Shown: piece by piece, positions 41,647-52,281 of the stretch | How positions within the stretch are numbered: the first letter of the stretch is position 1 | How the letters are laid out: the number at the start of each line of letters is the position of its first letter | Assembly (NCBI GenBank): GCA_963920525.1 | Contig: OY986437.1 | Coordinates: forward strand, 62,629,830 to 62,693,829 | Direction of reading: 5' to 3' | Length of the DNA stretch: 64,000 bases | From: Dichetophora obliterata | Lineage: Eukaryota; Arthropoda; Insecta; Diptera; Sciomyzidae | Notes under the pieces: generated by a model | The model's input: only the letters and a program-made list of their open reading frames with translations | Told to the model about the DNA's origin: nothing | Databases searched by the model: none | Position numbers and translations under genes: made by a program

Positions 41647-42405
41647 GTTATGTTCCTTGCTTAGAGCAGTTTGATTGAAACACACTTTTCTTTTCTGCTG
41701 TAAACTTAGAACTGAACTTTATTACAACTCTTTCTTAAAATCTAACCAATTCGTTTTCGAAATGTAAATGTGTAAAAGTATGTAAAGATATAAATGGAAG
41801 AAATACAATTGTAAAATAGGAGAAATGTAATGTATGTAAAAGAAATACAATGTGGTTAATATGTAAAAGTTAATAGTCGCAAAGTGTTGCCTAATTTATA
41901 GTTGCAACATAATATCAAAAATGCAAGGGTTTCATTTTAATGTCTTGTGGTTAATATGTAGAATAAATAATCGTAAAATGTTGCCCAATTTATGGTTGCA
42001 ACATAATATCAGAAATGCAAGAGTTTGATTTTAATGTTATACTTTAAAATTGAACCTATTTTAATAGTTGCGATTTATGAGGAAAAAAATAAAGAAAGAG
42101 TGTAAATAAAATTGGAACACTTAAAATATCTTATTGATTACGCTGCACTTTAAGTAGTGCAGTGGGGCTTATTATGTTGTTGTTTCTGGTGCTATTGTTG
42201 TGGGTGCCGAGATTTAATTGCCGTTTGTGCTGTTGTTGTAAATGTAGTAACGATGTCTTTGACTTGTTGGTTAATTTGGTATTGTTGTTGTGTTTGTTGT
42301 AATTGTTACTGTAAGTGTTGCAGCGGCGTATTGAGCCTCGATGGTTTGGGTGGTGGCTGAGAAGTATATGTATTTGTTGTTGTCGTTTGAGTGGGGGTCG
42401 TAACT
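41646..42405 (-). repeat. Central LTR shared by both errantivirus copies
   Basis: The same 760 bp as the outer LTRs. It is the 5' LTR of the left copy and the 3' LTR of the right copy: the primer site abuts its left edge and a polypurine tract abuts its right edge, with no host sequence or target duplication on either side. Confidence 0.93.
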
Positions 42406-43997
42406 CCTCCCCCCCCAGTATGAAGTGAGGGCCATAAAGATTGTGCAGTGGCCCTTACGAAATTGGTTTGCGGTGTATAAATTGATGCCATTATTTTCCT
42501 AGGGACGTAAATGAAGATCAGGACAAGGATTACAATTAACGTATATTGCAGTGCGTCTTGGGCATATGTAATTGTGCTGAGGTGTTTAACTGATGCGTAG
42601 CTTTCGATTTGATGGTCGCGAAGTTTTTCCAAGTTTAGGGCTTCGGTTACTGACAGGGCTTGTATTCCTGAGTGTGTTATTGGCAGGATATGTATCTCGT
42701 CCCAGAAAATTCCAACATTGCTCTTGTAGATGATACCTCTTATAGCGATGTCGCAGTTCTGGAAATGAATAGCACCGGTACCTTCAACTGTGTATTGTCT
42801 TTGACTGCAAGTAGAATTTATTAGTGTATAGGGTATATTAATATAGACGATAAAGTTGGCTTCTGGCTGGAAGATTGTTGTTATCTTTCCGAGGTCATAC
42901 AGGTCGCAGTGTCCAGGTTGATTTTGCATGAGCTGCCCCAGGCATTTAGATTCTTGAGTGTTTTCTTTTTGGATTGGTTTTTGGCAAAAGTATATTTTAG
43001 ATATTCTTTGGCATGTTTTGTCGAAAAACTGAATTGTTTTGTTATTGTAAGTTATGTATGATTTTGTTATTATTTGCTTTGTTATGTTTATAGGGGTAGG
43101 TATAATATGATATAGCTGATAATTTTCTGTATAAAGATTAGGTATTTGAACATTGAATATGACATTAGAATGATTATAATATGCTTGTAATTGTAATAGT
43201 TCGTATATTTCTTCATCTGTTTCAATTTTAATGGATTGATTAATCATATAATTTCTAATTTCTTGTAACTCTTTTTGGTTTAATATAAGCTTGGATATAA
43301 TGTTTAGTTTGGCTAATAGTATGGCTTCTGCTATGTCTGTGATATGATTGAATAAAATATCTATATTGTAGTTAAGTTGGTTAAGATATTGCATTTCTTC
43401 TAGAATATTTTCATTTCTTTTAATTTTATTGGCTGTTTCTTTTGAATATTTGTTTACAAATTTTTCAATTGTGCTATGTTCATTATTCATGTGTTCAGTA
43501 ATATTTTTAAATCTTGCGATCATTTGCATATTCAATTTGTTTTGATTGACCGATTCTTTTTGTAAGTTTTCTTCATTTTCTTTTAATTTTGTTATTTCAT
43601 TATTTAAATTTTGTGCATCAACCGCATCCATGTTTCCTGTAATAAACTTTACTACTGATCCTAGTCCATTCAAGATACCCCTTTTTTGTCTAGCAACAGG
43701 TGATAGTGTTTGAATTTTATTCTTTAGTTCGAAAAGTTTCATTTCAGTTACTTTTATAAGATTTGGTTGTATACCTTGTGCTTTAATTTCAGTAAAGGTA
43801 GTGGATAATTTGTTAATGTTTTCATGGTATTTGTCTAGGTCGATTATATGGATTAAATTGTTATACCCTTTTACTACTCGTGCCGGTCCGAGTCTGAGTG
43901 GAATTATACCTTGGTTATCTTTGACGTTATGAATCTCTATTAACTGTCCAATGACCAGTTGTACCCTAAAAAGTGAAAATATACAAATATAATGCAA
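42306..43997 (-). CDS. env: Errantivirus envelope protein, right copy
   Basis: 563 residues, identical in translation to the left copy: signal-like N-terminus, RQKR cleavage site, fusion-peptide-like segment and C-terminal membrane anchor. The stop codon is inside the central LTR. Confidence 0.88.
   Translation of the reverse strand: MHYICIFSLFRVQLVIGQLIEIHNVKDNQGIIPLRLGPARVVKGYNNLIHIIDLDKYHENINKLSTTFTEIKAQGIQPNLIKVTEMKLFELKNKIQTLSPVARQKRGILNGLGSVVKFITGNMDAVDAQNLNNEITKLKENEENLQKESVNQNKLNMQMIARFKNITEHMNNEHSTIEKFVNKYSKETANKIKRNENILEEMQYLNQLNYNIDILFNHITDIAEAILLAKLNIISKLILNQKELQEIRNYMINQSIKIETDEEIYELLQLQAYYNHSNVIFNVQIPNLYTENYQLYHIIPTPINITKQIITKSYITYNNKTIQFFDKTCQRISKIYFCQKPIQKENTQESKCLGQLMQNQPGHCDLYDLGKITTIFQPEANFIVYINIPYTLINSTCSQRQYTVEGTGAIHFQNCDIAIRGIIYKSNVGIFWDEIHILPITHSGIQALSVTEALNLEKLRDHQIESYASVKHLSTITYAQDALQYTLIVILVLIFIYVPRKIMASIYTPQTNFVRATAQSLWPSLHTGGGGVTTPTQTTTTNTYTSQPPPKPSRLNTPLQHLQ
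42406..42416 (-). promoter_or_regulatory. Polypurine tract, right copy
   Basis: Identical to the left copy: GGGGGGGGAGG on the minus strand next to the central LTR. Confidence 0.85.
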
Positions 43998-44044
43998 GCT
44001 AAAAGTGCCTATTGGAAAAAAAATTCGAGGTATAATGTTAAAAT

Positions 44045-47000
44045 TTATGGTTTATTTTGTTTTCTTAGTTTGGATTTGTGTAATTTTTGGTCTTTTATTG
44101 TGGTTAATGTGACTTTTTTATTGCGTTTTACTTTATGTTTTGTGAATCTAGGAGTCATTTTATTTCTTCTATTTTCTTTTCTAAATATGGTTTTGTTGCT
44201 GTCGAAATTTTCGGGTTCGTCTCTAGTTACATTGATTTTATCTATGTTAAGGCTTGTAATTTGTTTAAGCTGTTCACATATTTTTGGGTATAGAATCTCC
44301 TGATATTCTTTTAACTTTTGAAGGTATTCGTGTTCATTGTGAAATGAAATTATGTTATTGAATTTGTATGTTCTGCCAAAAAATAACTCGTAGGGAGTGT
44401 GTTTGGTGGCGGAGTGAATTGCGTTATTGTAAGTTATAAATGTTTCTGCTAAAATTTCGTCATGTTCAAGAGATAGATTGTTTTCTTTTCGAGTTGTAAG
44501 TAAAATTCTGTAAATTTCAGTTAAAGTGGAATGCATACGCTCTACTGGAGAATTACTACTCGATTGTTGGAATGACGTAAAATGCAGTTCTATTTGGTAC
44601 TGACGACAGAAGTCCTTAAATATATTTGCCATAAATTCTTGACCTTGGTCACATACAATTTTTCGAGGTGTACCGTAAACACTGATGTATGTTTTTAATG
44701 CTTTTAGGATGGATACGCTATTTTTCGATTGTAGATTATAACCTGCTCCGAACTTAGAAAATTTGTCAATTATTGTTAAGATAGGGTGATTGTTAATTGT
44801 ATATATATCGATGTGCAAAATATCGAGTGGCTTAATAGGTGTTTCTGGTTTTTCAAATTTTGTTTTAGGGGGATTCCTATCGTATTTTTGAGTTTTGCAG
44901 GTTTCGCAGTTATTAATTGTTTGTGTGATTTTATTTTTCATAAATGGAAAGTAGTACTTTCTTTTGAGATGCAAATGTGTTTCATTTATTCCTCTATGGT
45001 TATGTCGATTGTGATAATCCCTAATCAACTGTTCTTGTTCGTCGCTTTGTGTTATGTCCTGTAATATTTCCATGCAGCGTATTACACGGAATATTTGGGT
45101 ATGTGAAAAATATTTGGAGTATACATCCTGGACTATTCTGAATGTATCGTCATCCGTATAGATGGCAGATAATTTATTAGGTGCCATATAGTTTTTTAAA
45201 ATTTGAGTAATACTGTCTTCATTAAAATTAGTTTTTCGGATTATGCGTCTTTGTTTATTTCTAAATGGAATTTCGACTGTGATTTCAGGTGCTTGGCTTG
45301 ATATTTGTAGAATTATTTGTAGATTAAAATCGTTTAGTGGTTTTTCGGAAATAGCTATTCCATCGTTGAGATTTTCTATAGCAGAGTGAATTGTGCTTCC
45401 GTTTGTAGCGTGATTAGATTCTGTATCGTTAATGTTTACGTCCACGTTAGTGTTTGGTTTATCCTGTATTATTCTGCTTAAAGCGTCGGCATTTGAATTA
45501 AGCTTTCCCTTTTTATAGACTATCTCGTAATCATACTCCTCTAATTTAAGGCGCCAGCGAATGAGTTTAGAGTTGGGTTCTTTCAAACTCATAAGCCAGG
45601 TTAGAGGTCTATGGTCAGTAACTATCTTGAATTTTCTACCATAAAGGTATGGCCGAAAGTACTTAGTCGCCCACATAATGGCGAGTAACTCTTTTTCTAT
45701 AGTAGAATAATTTGTTTCCGAGTCGGAAAGCGTTCTACTCGCGTAGCAAACTGGCTTATCACTGCCTATAGTGCCTTGGGATAAGACTGCGCCTAGAGCA
45801 TAATTACTAGCGTCTGTTGTGAGAATAAACGGTTTGGAGAAGTCTGGATACTGCAGTATTGGGTCATTTGTTAAAAGGTGTCTACATGTATTGAATGCCT
45901 GTATATATCGATCATTAATTACGATTTTCTTGTCTTTTTTTAGGCACTCAGTAAGAGGTTTTATAAGTTTTGATAGATCTTTAATGAATTTTCGGTAATA
46001 ACCTAGTAACCCAAGAAAAGCTTTAATTTGTTTCCTAGTTTGCGGAATTGGATAATTTTGGATGGCTTCTATTTTGGAAGGATTTGGTTTGATACCATCT
46101 GTTGATACAATGTGTCCCAGGAACGCTACTTCTTTATGCAGGAACTCTGACTTGTCTAGTTGGATTTTGAAGTTTGCCGAACGTAATTTTTCAAAAACTT
46201 TTTCAAGACTTTCAAGATGTTCTTGAAGAGAAGTTGAGTAGATTATTATATCATCTAGGTAGACAAGACAAATTTTTCCTACTAATTCTCTAAGAACATT
46301 GTCCATCACTCTCTGAAACGTTGATGGAGCGTTCTTTAGACCGAATGGCATTCTTATGTATTCATAGTGACCACCTTCTACTGTGAACGCAGTTTTTTGT
46401 ATATGTTTATGATGCATTTCTATTTGATGAAAACCGCTTGCTAAGTCAAGCGTAGAAAAATATACACATTTACCTAGTTTATCCAGAATTTCATTTATAT
46501 TGGGGAGCGGGTACCTATCTGATATTGTTTTTTCATTAAGCTTCCGATAGTCTATGACGAGGCGCCACTTTTGTTTTCCACTGGAGTCCTTTTTCTTTGG
46601 AACGATCCAAACGGGAGAACTCCAAGGGGAATAGCTATGGCGGATTATTCCCTGTTGAAGCATTTTTGCGATTTGACATTGTACCTCGTCTTTGTGGACG
46701 TATGGATATCTGTACGATTTGGTGTAAATTGGAATGTCATCTGTTGTGGATATTTTGTGCTTAATTTCGTTGGAGAATGTTAATTGTTCTCCTTCTTTGT
46801 AGAATACGTCGTTATTTTTCTTACAGAGTTTCAATAACTTTTGTTTTTCTTCTGAATTCAGATGGTCTAATCTGAGAATTTCTGATAAGTCTACAAAGTG
46901 GTTTGGGTCATAAGTATTATCTGGGTTTATATTATTTAATTCGACAAAGTCAGAAGTGTTGTAAGGGTTTACTTTAAGAGGCTGTTCAAGAAAAAGGGAT

Positions 47001-47512
47001 TGTTCATTTTCAGAAAAATTTATTACTTCCAGTGAAGCAACCCAGTTTTTTGATTCGTATATACCTTCTGATATAACTAAGTTAGGTTTAAGTTCTGTGT
47101 TTCTGAGATAAATTGATCCATTTTGAGTGTCTACTGGCAATTCAATAACTGTTTTAGATCTAGGTGCAATCAAGTATTTTTTTGATATTATATTTGGTTT
47201 AAATTGTAGATTAATAGTTGAGTTTTGTGTATTAAGTGATTTGCTAACAAGATTAACTGTTGCACCGAGTTGAGTAAGGGCATCAAGTCCGATTAGTCCA
47301 TCGAAATAATTATGGAATTTGAAGAGAAGGAATATGAGATTACCGCGTTGATTGAATTCACGAAATATAGGTAATGATACTTGCTCATTAAGAGTATATT
47401 TTCCAAGTATAGTAGAGATTGAAGTTAATTTACATTTTTTAATATCGTCTTTATGTATGAATTCGGGATTAATAAATGAGGCTGACGCTCCTGTATCTAT
47501 AAGAAATCTCAA
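44045..47512 (-). CDS. pol: Errantivirus pol polyprotein, right copy
   Basis: 1,155 residues from the first Met, identical in translation to the left copy: protease DTGA, reverse transcriptase YLDD, RNase H, integrase HHCC and D...D...E all present and open. The absence of any amino-acid difference from the other copy over the whole length indicates a very recent origin or duplicated assembly. Confidence 0.95.
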   Translation of the reverse strand: MRFLIDTGASASFINPEFIHKDDIKKCKLTSISTILGKYTLNEQVSLPIFREFNQRGNLIFLLFKFHNYFDGLIGLDALTQLGATVNLVSKSLNTQNSTINLQFKPNIISKKYLIAPRSKTVIELPVDTQNGSIYLRNTELKPNLVISEGIYESKNWVASLEVINFSENEQSLFLEQPLKVNPYNTSDFVELNNINPDNTYDPNHFVDLSEILRLDHLNSEEKQKLLKLCKKNNDVFYKEGEQLTFSNEIKHKISTTDDIPIYTKSYRYPYVHKDEVQCQIAKMLQQGIIRHSYSPWSSPVWIVPKKKDSSGKQKWRLVIDYRKLNEKTISDRYPLPNINEILDKLGKCVYFSTLDLASGFHQIEMHHKHIQKTAFTVEGGHYEYIRMPFGLKNAPSTFQRVMDNVLRELVGKICLVYLDDIIIYSTSLQEHLESLEKVFEKLRSANFKIQLDKSEFLHKEVAFLGHIVSTDGIKPNPSKIEAIQNYPIPQTRKQIKAFLGLLGYYRKFIKDLSKLIKPLTECLKKDKKIVINDRYIQAFNTCRHLLTNDPILQYPDFSKPFILTTDASNYALGAVLSQGTIGSDKPVCYASRTLSDSETNYSTIEKELLAIMWATKYFRPYLYGRKFKIVTDHRPLTWLMSLKEPNSKLIRWRLKLEEYDYEIVYKKGKLNSNADALSRIIQDKPNTNVDVNINDTESNHATNGSTIHSAIENLNDGIAISEKPLNDFNLQIILQISSQAPEITVEIPFRNKQRRIIRKTNFNEDSITQILKNYMAPNKLSAIYTDDDTFRIVQDVYSKYFSHTQIFRVIRCMEILQDITQSDEQEQLIRDYHNRHNHRGINETHLHLKRKYYFPFMKNKITQTINNCETCKTQKYDRNPPKTKFEKPETPIKPLDILHIDIYTINNHPILTIIDKFSKFGAGYNLQSKNSVSILKALKTYISVYGTPRKIVCDQGQEFMANIFKDFCRQYQIELHFTSFQQSSSNSPVERMHSTLTEIYRILLTTRKENNLSLEHDEILAETFITYNNAIHSATKHTPYELFFGRTYKFNNIISFHNEHEYLQKLKEYQEILYPKICEQLKQITSLNIDKINVTRDEPENFDSNKTIFRKENRRNKMTPRFTKHKVKRNKKVTLTTIKDQKLHKSKLRKQNKP

Positions 47513-47574
47513 TGGTCTACCAAAAGGGGATGATATGTTAACATATGCTAGCTCAGATCCATGTCTATTTACGT

Positions 47575-48876
47575 CTATGTATCCTGTTGGTTCGGTGAGG
47601 CTGATCGGAAAAAATTTTGATCATCTTCAATGTTATTGATGTCTTCTATTGAGTCATCTGTATATTGATCTAATTGTTGTTGGTAAGAGGTATTGGGGCG
47701 TTGGGTCCTTGGATTTTTATTTATGTTATGAAATTCTTCTGTTCTTGGTCTTGTCATCCTGGAAAATTTAGAACGCATGCTTACATCGGAATTATTATTC
47801 CTTTGAGATACAGTGGAGTTTTTAGTGTTTGTAAAACCTGAACTTGTGTCCATTGGTTCTGGTTGTGGTTGTCTGGCAGAAAATGACGAATTGTTATTAT
47901 TGTTGTGGTTATTTCTAAAAGGGTTATGATTAGGATTAAACCTATTGTATGTTGGTGGGTTATTAAATCGGGACTGGTTTGGGTTATATGTGTTTTGGTA
48001 GTAATTTGATGTGTTTGGATTATAGTTAGACGTATTTGGTGTAAAGTTACGTGGGTTTTGCATTCTTGCTGGATATTTATTGAACGTATTATATGGCTTA
48101 TATTGTTTACTCTGATATGTGTTTCTTTCTGATCTCATGTAATGAATATTTTGTTCTTTTATACAGTAGGCTAAAGCAGTGGCCAAGGATTCTGGCCTCA
48201 TAGCCCTAATGTTTGAGCCAAGTGGCTCTCTAAGACCACTTAAAAATGAGTTTAGACACATTTCCGCAAATAGTTCTTTTTTTGCTGCTACAACATTTTG
48301 ATCACTTTCGTGTATCAAAATATTGTTGCACAGTGTAGCCTGAATTTCTATTATTTCACTGAAAAAATTTTCTACAGTTTTGTTGTATTGTCGTAAGTTG
48401 TGTAAATCCCTAATAAGTGAAGTCTCCGATCTTTTGTCAGAGTAATGCAGAATTAAGTTAGTTTTTATGTTTTCCCAATTGAGTGACGTTCCGTACATAT
48501 TTAGTACTTCGTTTGCCTGACCGACTATCTTATTTCGTATTGCCCTTAGTAGTATTTGTCCTTGAGGCGTATGACTAGCACCTCTTGTATGTAACAATAT
48601 TTCCTCTACGTTATTTAGAAATTCGTATAGTAGTCGAGGATTGCCATCATATTGAGGCAAATCCTTTATTGCATCTGGAATGCGAAGTGACTGAAAAATA
48701 TCCACATATACAGGGGCAGGGGTGGGAAGGGTTGGGATGGGGGCTGTATTTTCCATAGTAAATTCTCTACTTGGTTCTTCTAGAATTGAACTAAGGCTTC
48801 TGCTTTTAAAAAGATTACTGAGGGAAACTGAATAGGGCTGATTTTCTGCACGTTTTTTCTGGGTTTTTTTCCACAT
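47575..48876 (-). CDS. gag: Errantivirus gag protein, right copy
   Basis: 433 residues, identical in translation to the left copy, with the same capsid-like region, Asn/Pro-rich tail and alternative internal Met. It is in the -1 frame relation to pol. Confidence 0.9.
   Translation of the reverse strand: MWKKTQKKRAENQPYSVSLSNLFKSRSLSSILEEPSREFTMENTAPIPTLPTPAPVYVDIFQSLRIPDAIKDLPQYDGNPRLLYEFLNNVEEILLHTRGASHTPQGQILLRAIRNKIVGQANEVLNMYGTSLNWENIKTNLILHYSDKRSETSLIRDLHNLRQYNKTVENFFSEIIEIQATLCNNILIHESDQNVVAAKKELFAEMCLNSFLSGLREPLGSNIRAMRPESLATALAYCIKEQNIHYMRSERNTYQSKQYKPYNTFNKYPARMQNPRNFTPNTSNYNPNTSNYYQNTYNPNQSRFNNPPTYNRFNPNHNPFRNNHNNNNNSSFSARQPQPEPMDTSSGFTNTKNSTVSQRNNNSDVSMRSKFSRMTRPRTEEFHNINKNPRTQRPNTSYQQQLDQYTDDSIEDINNIEDDQNFFRSASPNQQDT
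47611..47617 (-). promoter_or_regulatory. Candidate -1 frameshift heptamer, right copy
   Basis: Same A AAT TTT heptamer at the same place near the end of gag, exactly 7,803 bp from the left copy. Confidence 0.7.
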
Positions 48877-49084
48877 GAATTTTTTTTCTTTGTTCTTTTT
48901 TTTTTTTATTGAATAAAATTGTTAACGTATTGAAATTTTTCTTTTCTTATCCCCTTTTATTGAAAAAATTTATTTGTTTTATTTTTAAGCTTTGTTTTAT
49001 TTAATTATTTTTCAGTTTTCGACTTACATGCTTCCAACGATGATGATGATTAACTGCTTTAGCTGCATGATGCTTGTTGTTCGC

Positions 49085-49231
49085 TAGTCGTCCTTTCAGA
49101 GCGTTGAGTTCCAATGGCGATTAAAAGTTGATATAGTCGTCCTTTCAGAGCGTTGAGTTCCAACGGCGATTAAAAGTTGATATAGTCGTCCTTTCAGAGC
49201 GTTGAGTTCCAACGGCGATTAAAAGTTGATA
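49085..49231 (-). repeat. Three 49-bp tandem repeats in the leader, right copy
   Basis: Identical to 41282-41428, including the single-base difference in the first unit. Confidence 0.9.
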
Positions 49232-49439
49232 CTTAACCGATCTTGTGAAAAAAAAATGTGCTGATATTCAGTCAACACTTATTTCAGAATATTATGTATC
49301 GATATTCTCTCGATAATAACTTCTGATAATTACAATAATTTTAGTTCGATATTCTTTCGAACAATTATTTTATCACTTATTCTTCAAATAAGAAGGATAC
49401 TGATTATTCACTATTCACAAGATGGTTCGCCAAGCCGTA

Positions 49440-49449
49440 GACTGCGCCA
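49440..49449 (-). promoter_or_regulatory. tRNA primer binding site, right copy
   Basis: TGGCGCAGTC on the minus strand next to the right-hand LTR, as in the left copy. Confidence 0.8.
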
Positions 49450-50208
49450 GTTATGTTCCTTGCTTAGAGCAGTTTGATTGAAACACACTTTTCTTTTCTG
49501 CTGTAAACTTAGAACTGAACTTTATTACAACTCTTTCTTAAAATCTAACCAATTCGTTTTCGAAATGTAAATGTGTAAAAGTATGTAAAGATATAAATGG
49601 AAGAAATACAATTGTAAAATAGGAGAAATGTAATGTATGTAAAAGAAATACAATGTGGTTAATATGTAAAAGTTAATAGTCGCAAAGTGTTGCCTAATTT
49701 ATAGTTGCAACATAATATCAAAAATGCAAGGGTTTCATTTTAATGTCTTGTGGTTAATATGTAGAATAAATAATCGTAAAATGTTGCCCAATTTATGGTT
49801 GCAACATAATATCAGAAATGCAAGAGTTTGATTTTAATGTTATACTTTAAAATTGAACCTATTTTAATAGTTGCGATTTATGAGGAAAAAAATAAAGAAA
49901 GAGTGTAAATAAAATTGGAACACTTAAAATATCTTATTGATTACGCTGCACTTTAAGTAGTGCAGTGGGGCTTATTATGTTGTTGTTTCTGGTGCTATTG
50001 TTGTGGGTGCCGAGATTTAATTGCCGTTTGTGCTGTTGTTGTAAATGTAGTAACGATGTCTTTGACTTGTTGGTTAATTTGGTATTGTTGTTGTGTTTGT
50101 TGTAATTGTTACTGTAAGTGTTGCAGCGGCGTATTGAGCCTCGATGGTTTGGGTGGTGGCTGAGAAGTATATGTATTTGTTGTTGTCGTTTGAGTGGGGG
50201 TCGTAACT
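49449..50208 (-). repeat. 5' LTR of the right errantivirus copy
   Basis: 760 bp, with no difference from the other two LTRs that I could see. Its outer side joins CGGG (50209-50212), the partner of the CGGG at 33839-33842. Confidence 0.93.
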
Positions 50209-50212
50209 CGGG

Positions 50213-51400
50213 CGTGCATTGAACCTGAACCTATAAGAAAGCAAAGCATTCGTTCCGCTGCTTCATTTTTCTTCTAATTCTTTTCCTTATTTTTGTTTTT
50301 TGTTTTCTAGCTTTTGCCCTTACCGCGTTCTTTCTTAACTGTCATGCACTTAAAAGGTTTTGTTGTACATGCTGCTGTTGCTGTTTTTATTTTTCTTCTA
50401 GTATAACTTTGCACAACACAACTATAAGCTTACATAATGTTGCCAACAAAGTCAAACTGCTCTGTTGTTTTATTTCTTAAGAGTTTTTTTTTTTTGTAAA
50501 ATTTTATCTGCTTTTTCTTCTGCTTCCTGTTAAATGTGTAGCAAATCCTTATCATGTCTTACTTCATGTTTAATTGATTGATTTCTGCAGCCTTTTGTGA
50601 AAAGTACTACTTTTTGTTTCTTGCTGTTAATTAATTCTTTCGACTTTGACTTGTAGGTTGGTTGGTTGGTTGCTCCTGTTGTCAATGTTTTTCCTTGCTT
50701 GGCTGAACTTCTTATCTTCTTCTACCTCTTGTTGAATTTTTTTTGTTTCTTACTTTTTACTCGCATAAATTATTTAATTAATCAAGAAATCAAGAAAATT
50801 TGCAATGCTTGTTATTTCTTTCTTCACTTAACCGGAAATGATGAGTTTTTTTCCCATTTTGTTGAACTGTGCTGATGTAACTTTAAATGAAGGCATTTTT
50901 TTTAACTTTGTGGCTTTGTTATTGTTGTTGTCATTGCATGGGTGAATGCACCTTGTCTTAAGATAAGCTGTATTAATTAATTATGTCAAATAGGTTTTTC
51001 TTTCTCTGTATTTAAACCTGGTTGGAAAACCATAGAGATTTGTTAAAGGGTGAGTTGTGCGATCATAGCAATTTCTGCATACTTTTAAATAGTGATTCAT
51101 TAAAACAACTGACTCAGAAAATTATTGAATACCAATGTATAGGAAGCAGCGGGCCTTGATTAGATTCTTTTGTATGTGGCTTTAAGACATGACAACATCA
51201 TTGCATTAATCTTTACGCTACCTTTGTATAAGTTACTTCTAACTCCCTTTGATTACTTTTCATCTCAACAGCAAGGCTCTTGTTCTCTAAAAGAATTTCA
51301 CTTGTGACAAAAACTTTTTGAAAAGTCGTGTTTAAAATTGTTAATAAATATAAACTTACTTTTCTTATTTTTGCCCCCATATCATTACTTCATAACGCAA
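50213..51400. other. Intergenic, T-rich, nothing recognised
   Basis: Several short frames (for example 50666-50875) lack family resemblance and are Phe/Leu-rich as expected from T-rich DNA. A short TTGG microsatellite is at about 50656-50672. Confidence 0.45.
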
Positions 51401-51401
51401 A

Positions 51402-52260
51402 GCACGGCCGTAGCCAGGAGGGTGCTAGGGGCAGCTGAGCACCCCCAAAAGTTTTCCGACCTCCCCTAAAAACTATGATACTTTTCAAAATTTTAACAGA
51501 AAAGTTTACAGAATTCAATTTAAGAAAAGAAGTTCTCAACAGAAAAGATTGAAGTAAAATTTAGGCGCAAATTTGTAATGTTTACACGCAAGGCTGATTA
51601 CTAAAGGTTAACGCACTTAGCGAAAACTAATGCTAGTGACTATTTTTGCACTACGGGATATAATAAATGGTCTAAGGCTCGTGCAACAGAAAAAGCTCTG
51701 AAGAAGCATGACTTAAGCAGTATACATCTTTCTGCTATGGTTGCGTGGAAAGAACATTCTTTAAGTATTGAAAATAATCTAGAAATTTTGAGCCTTCTTA
51801 ATAACACTGTCCTTGAAAAGCGACAATATTATGTCAAAGGGATTGTTTCTACAATTATTTTCTGGCTAAGAATAAGCTGCATTTTCGAGGAAATAGTCTT
51901 TTTGTCGAAGAAAATTAAGAGTCAAGACTGTTTCATTATAGTTTTAAAGTTTAAAGACATGATCGAAAAGCACAAGAACTTAAAGATATGTCAAGATATA
52001 CCATCTTTCTATATGTCTGTACACCAATTCTGTCTATACATCGTAGCAAATGCAAAATAAAATCATAATTATTATTGCAAATTGTTTCCGAGAAATAAGT
52101 GCCAATGAGCTAAATCATATATAGCATTGATTGCAGATACGACAGATAGGAGTGAGAACGAAATATTTTCGATTGCTTTTCTGTACATTGTTCGTTACTT
52201 TGCTTCAAAAAAGCCGATGAAGTCACAGCTAAGGCATTCTTTAAACTTATTATCGAACGA
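51402..52260 (+). mobile_element. Fragment of a hAT element (ZMYM1-like class)
   Basis: It begins CACGGCCGTAGCCAGGAGGG, which looks like the terminus of this hAT class, and contains a decayed transposase. No matching right terminus was found; a mariner copy lies directly beyond, in the opposite orientation, and may have inserted into or replaced the rest. Confidence 0.6.
51632..52240 (+). pseudogene. Remnant of ZMYM1-like hAT transposase
   Basis: The plus frame reads a TTF-type finger region (SDYFCTTGYNKWSKARATEK ... LKKHDLSSIHLSAMVAWKE) followed by EKRQYYVKGIVSTIIFWL, ENNLEILS-like helices and, after two in-frame stops (52058 and about 52102), ALIADTTDRSENEIFSIAFL, which holds the first catalytic aspartate region. 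This order matches the 52 kDa-repressor/ZMYM1-like class of hAT transposases. Everything downstream of the first catalytic block is missing, including the dimerisation domain. Non-functional. Confidence 0.75.
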
Positions 52261-52281
52261 CTGCCAGAAAACTTTATGACA

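Larger units (their letters stand above)
33843..50208 (-). mobile_element. Tandem errantivirus array: LTR-internal-LTR-internal-LTR
   Basis: Three LTRs (33843-34602, 41646-42405, 49449-50208) enclose two complete internal regions with an exact period of 7,803 bp. Each internal region encodes gag, pol and env on the minus strand, the layout of insect errantiviruses of the 17.6/297/ZAM type. The whole array is flanked by CGGG at 33839-33842 and 50209-50212, a 4-bp target duplication usual for this group. No duplication flanks the central LTR; there the PBS lies on one side and the PPT of the neighbouring copy on the other. All six coding regions are open, and the copies translate identically, so the structure is either very recent or an assembly duplication. 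Confidence 0.95.

Noticed and set aside
33839..50212. Two independent errantivirus insertions side by side
   Set aside because: Independent insertions would give four LTRs and two target duplications; there are three LTRs, no host sequence between copies and one CGGG pair.
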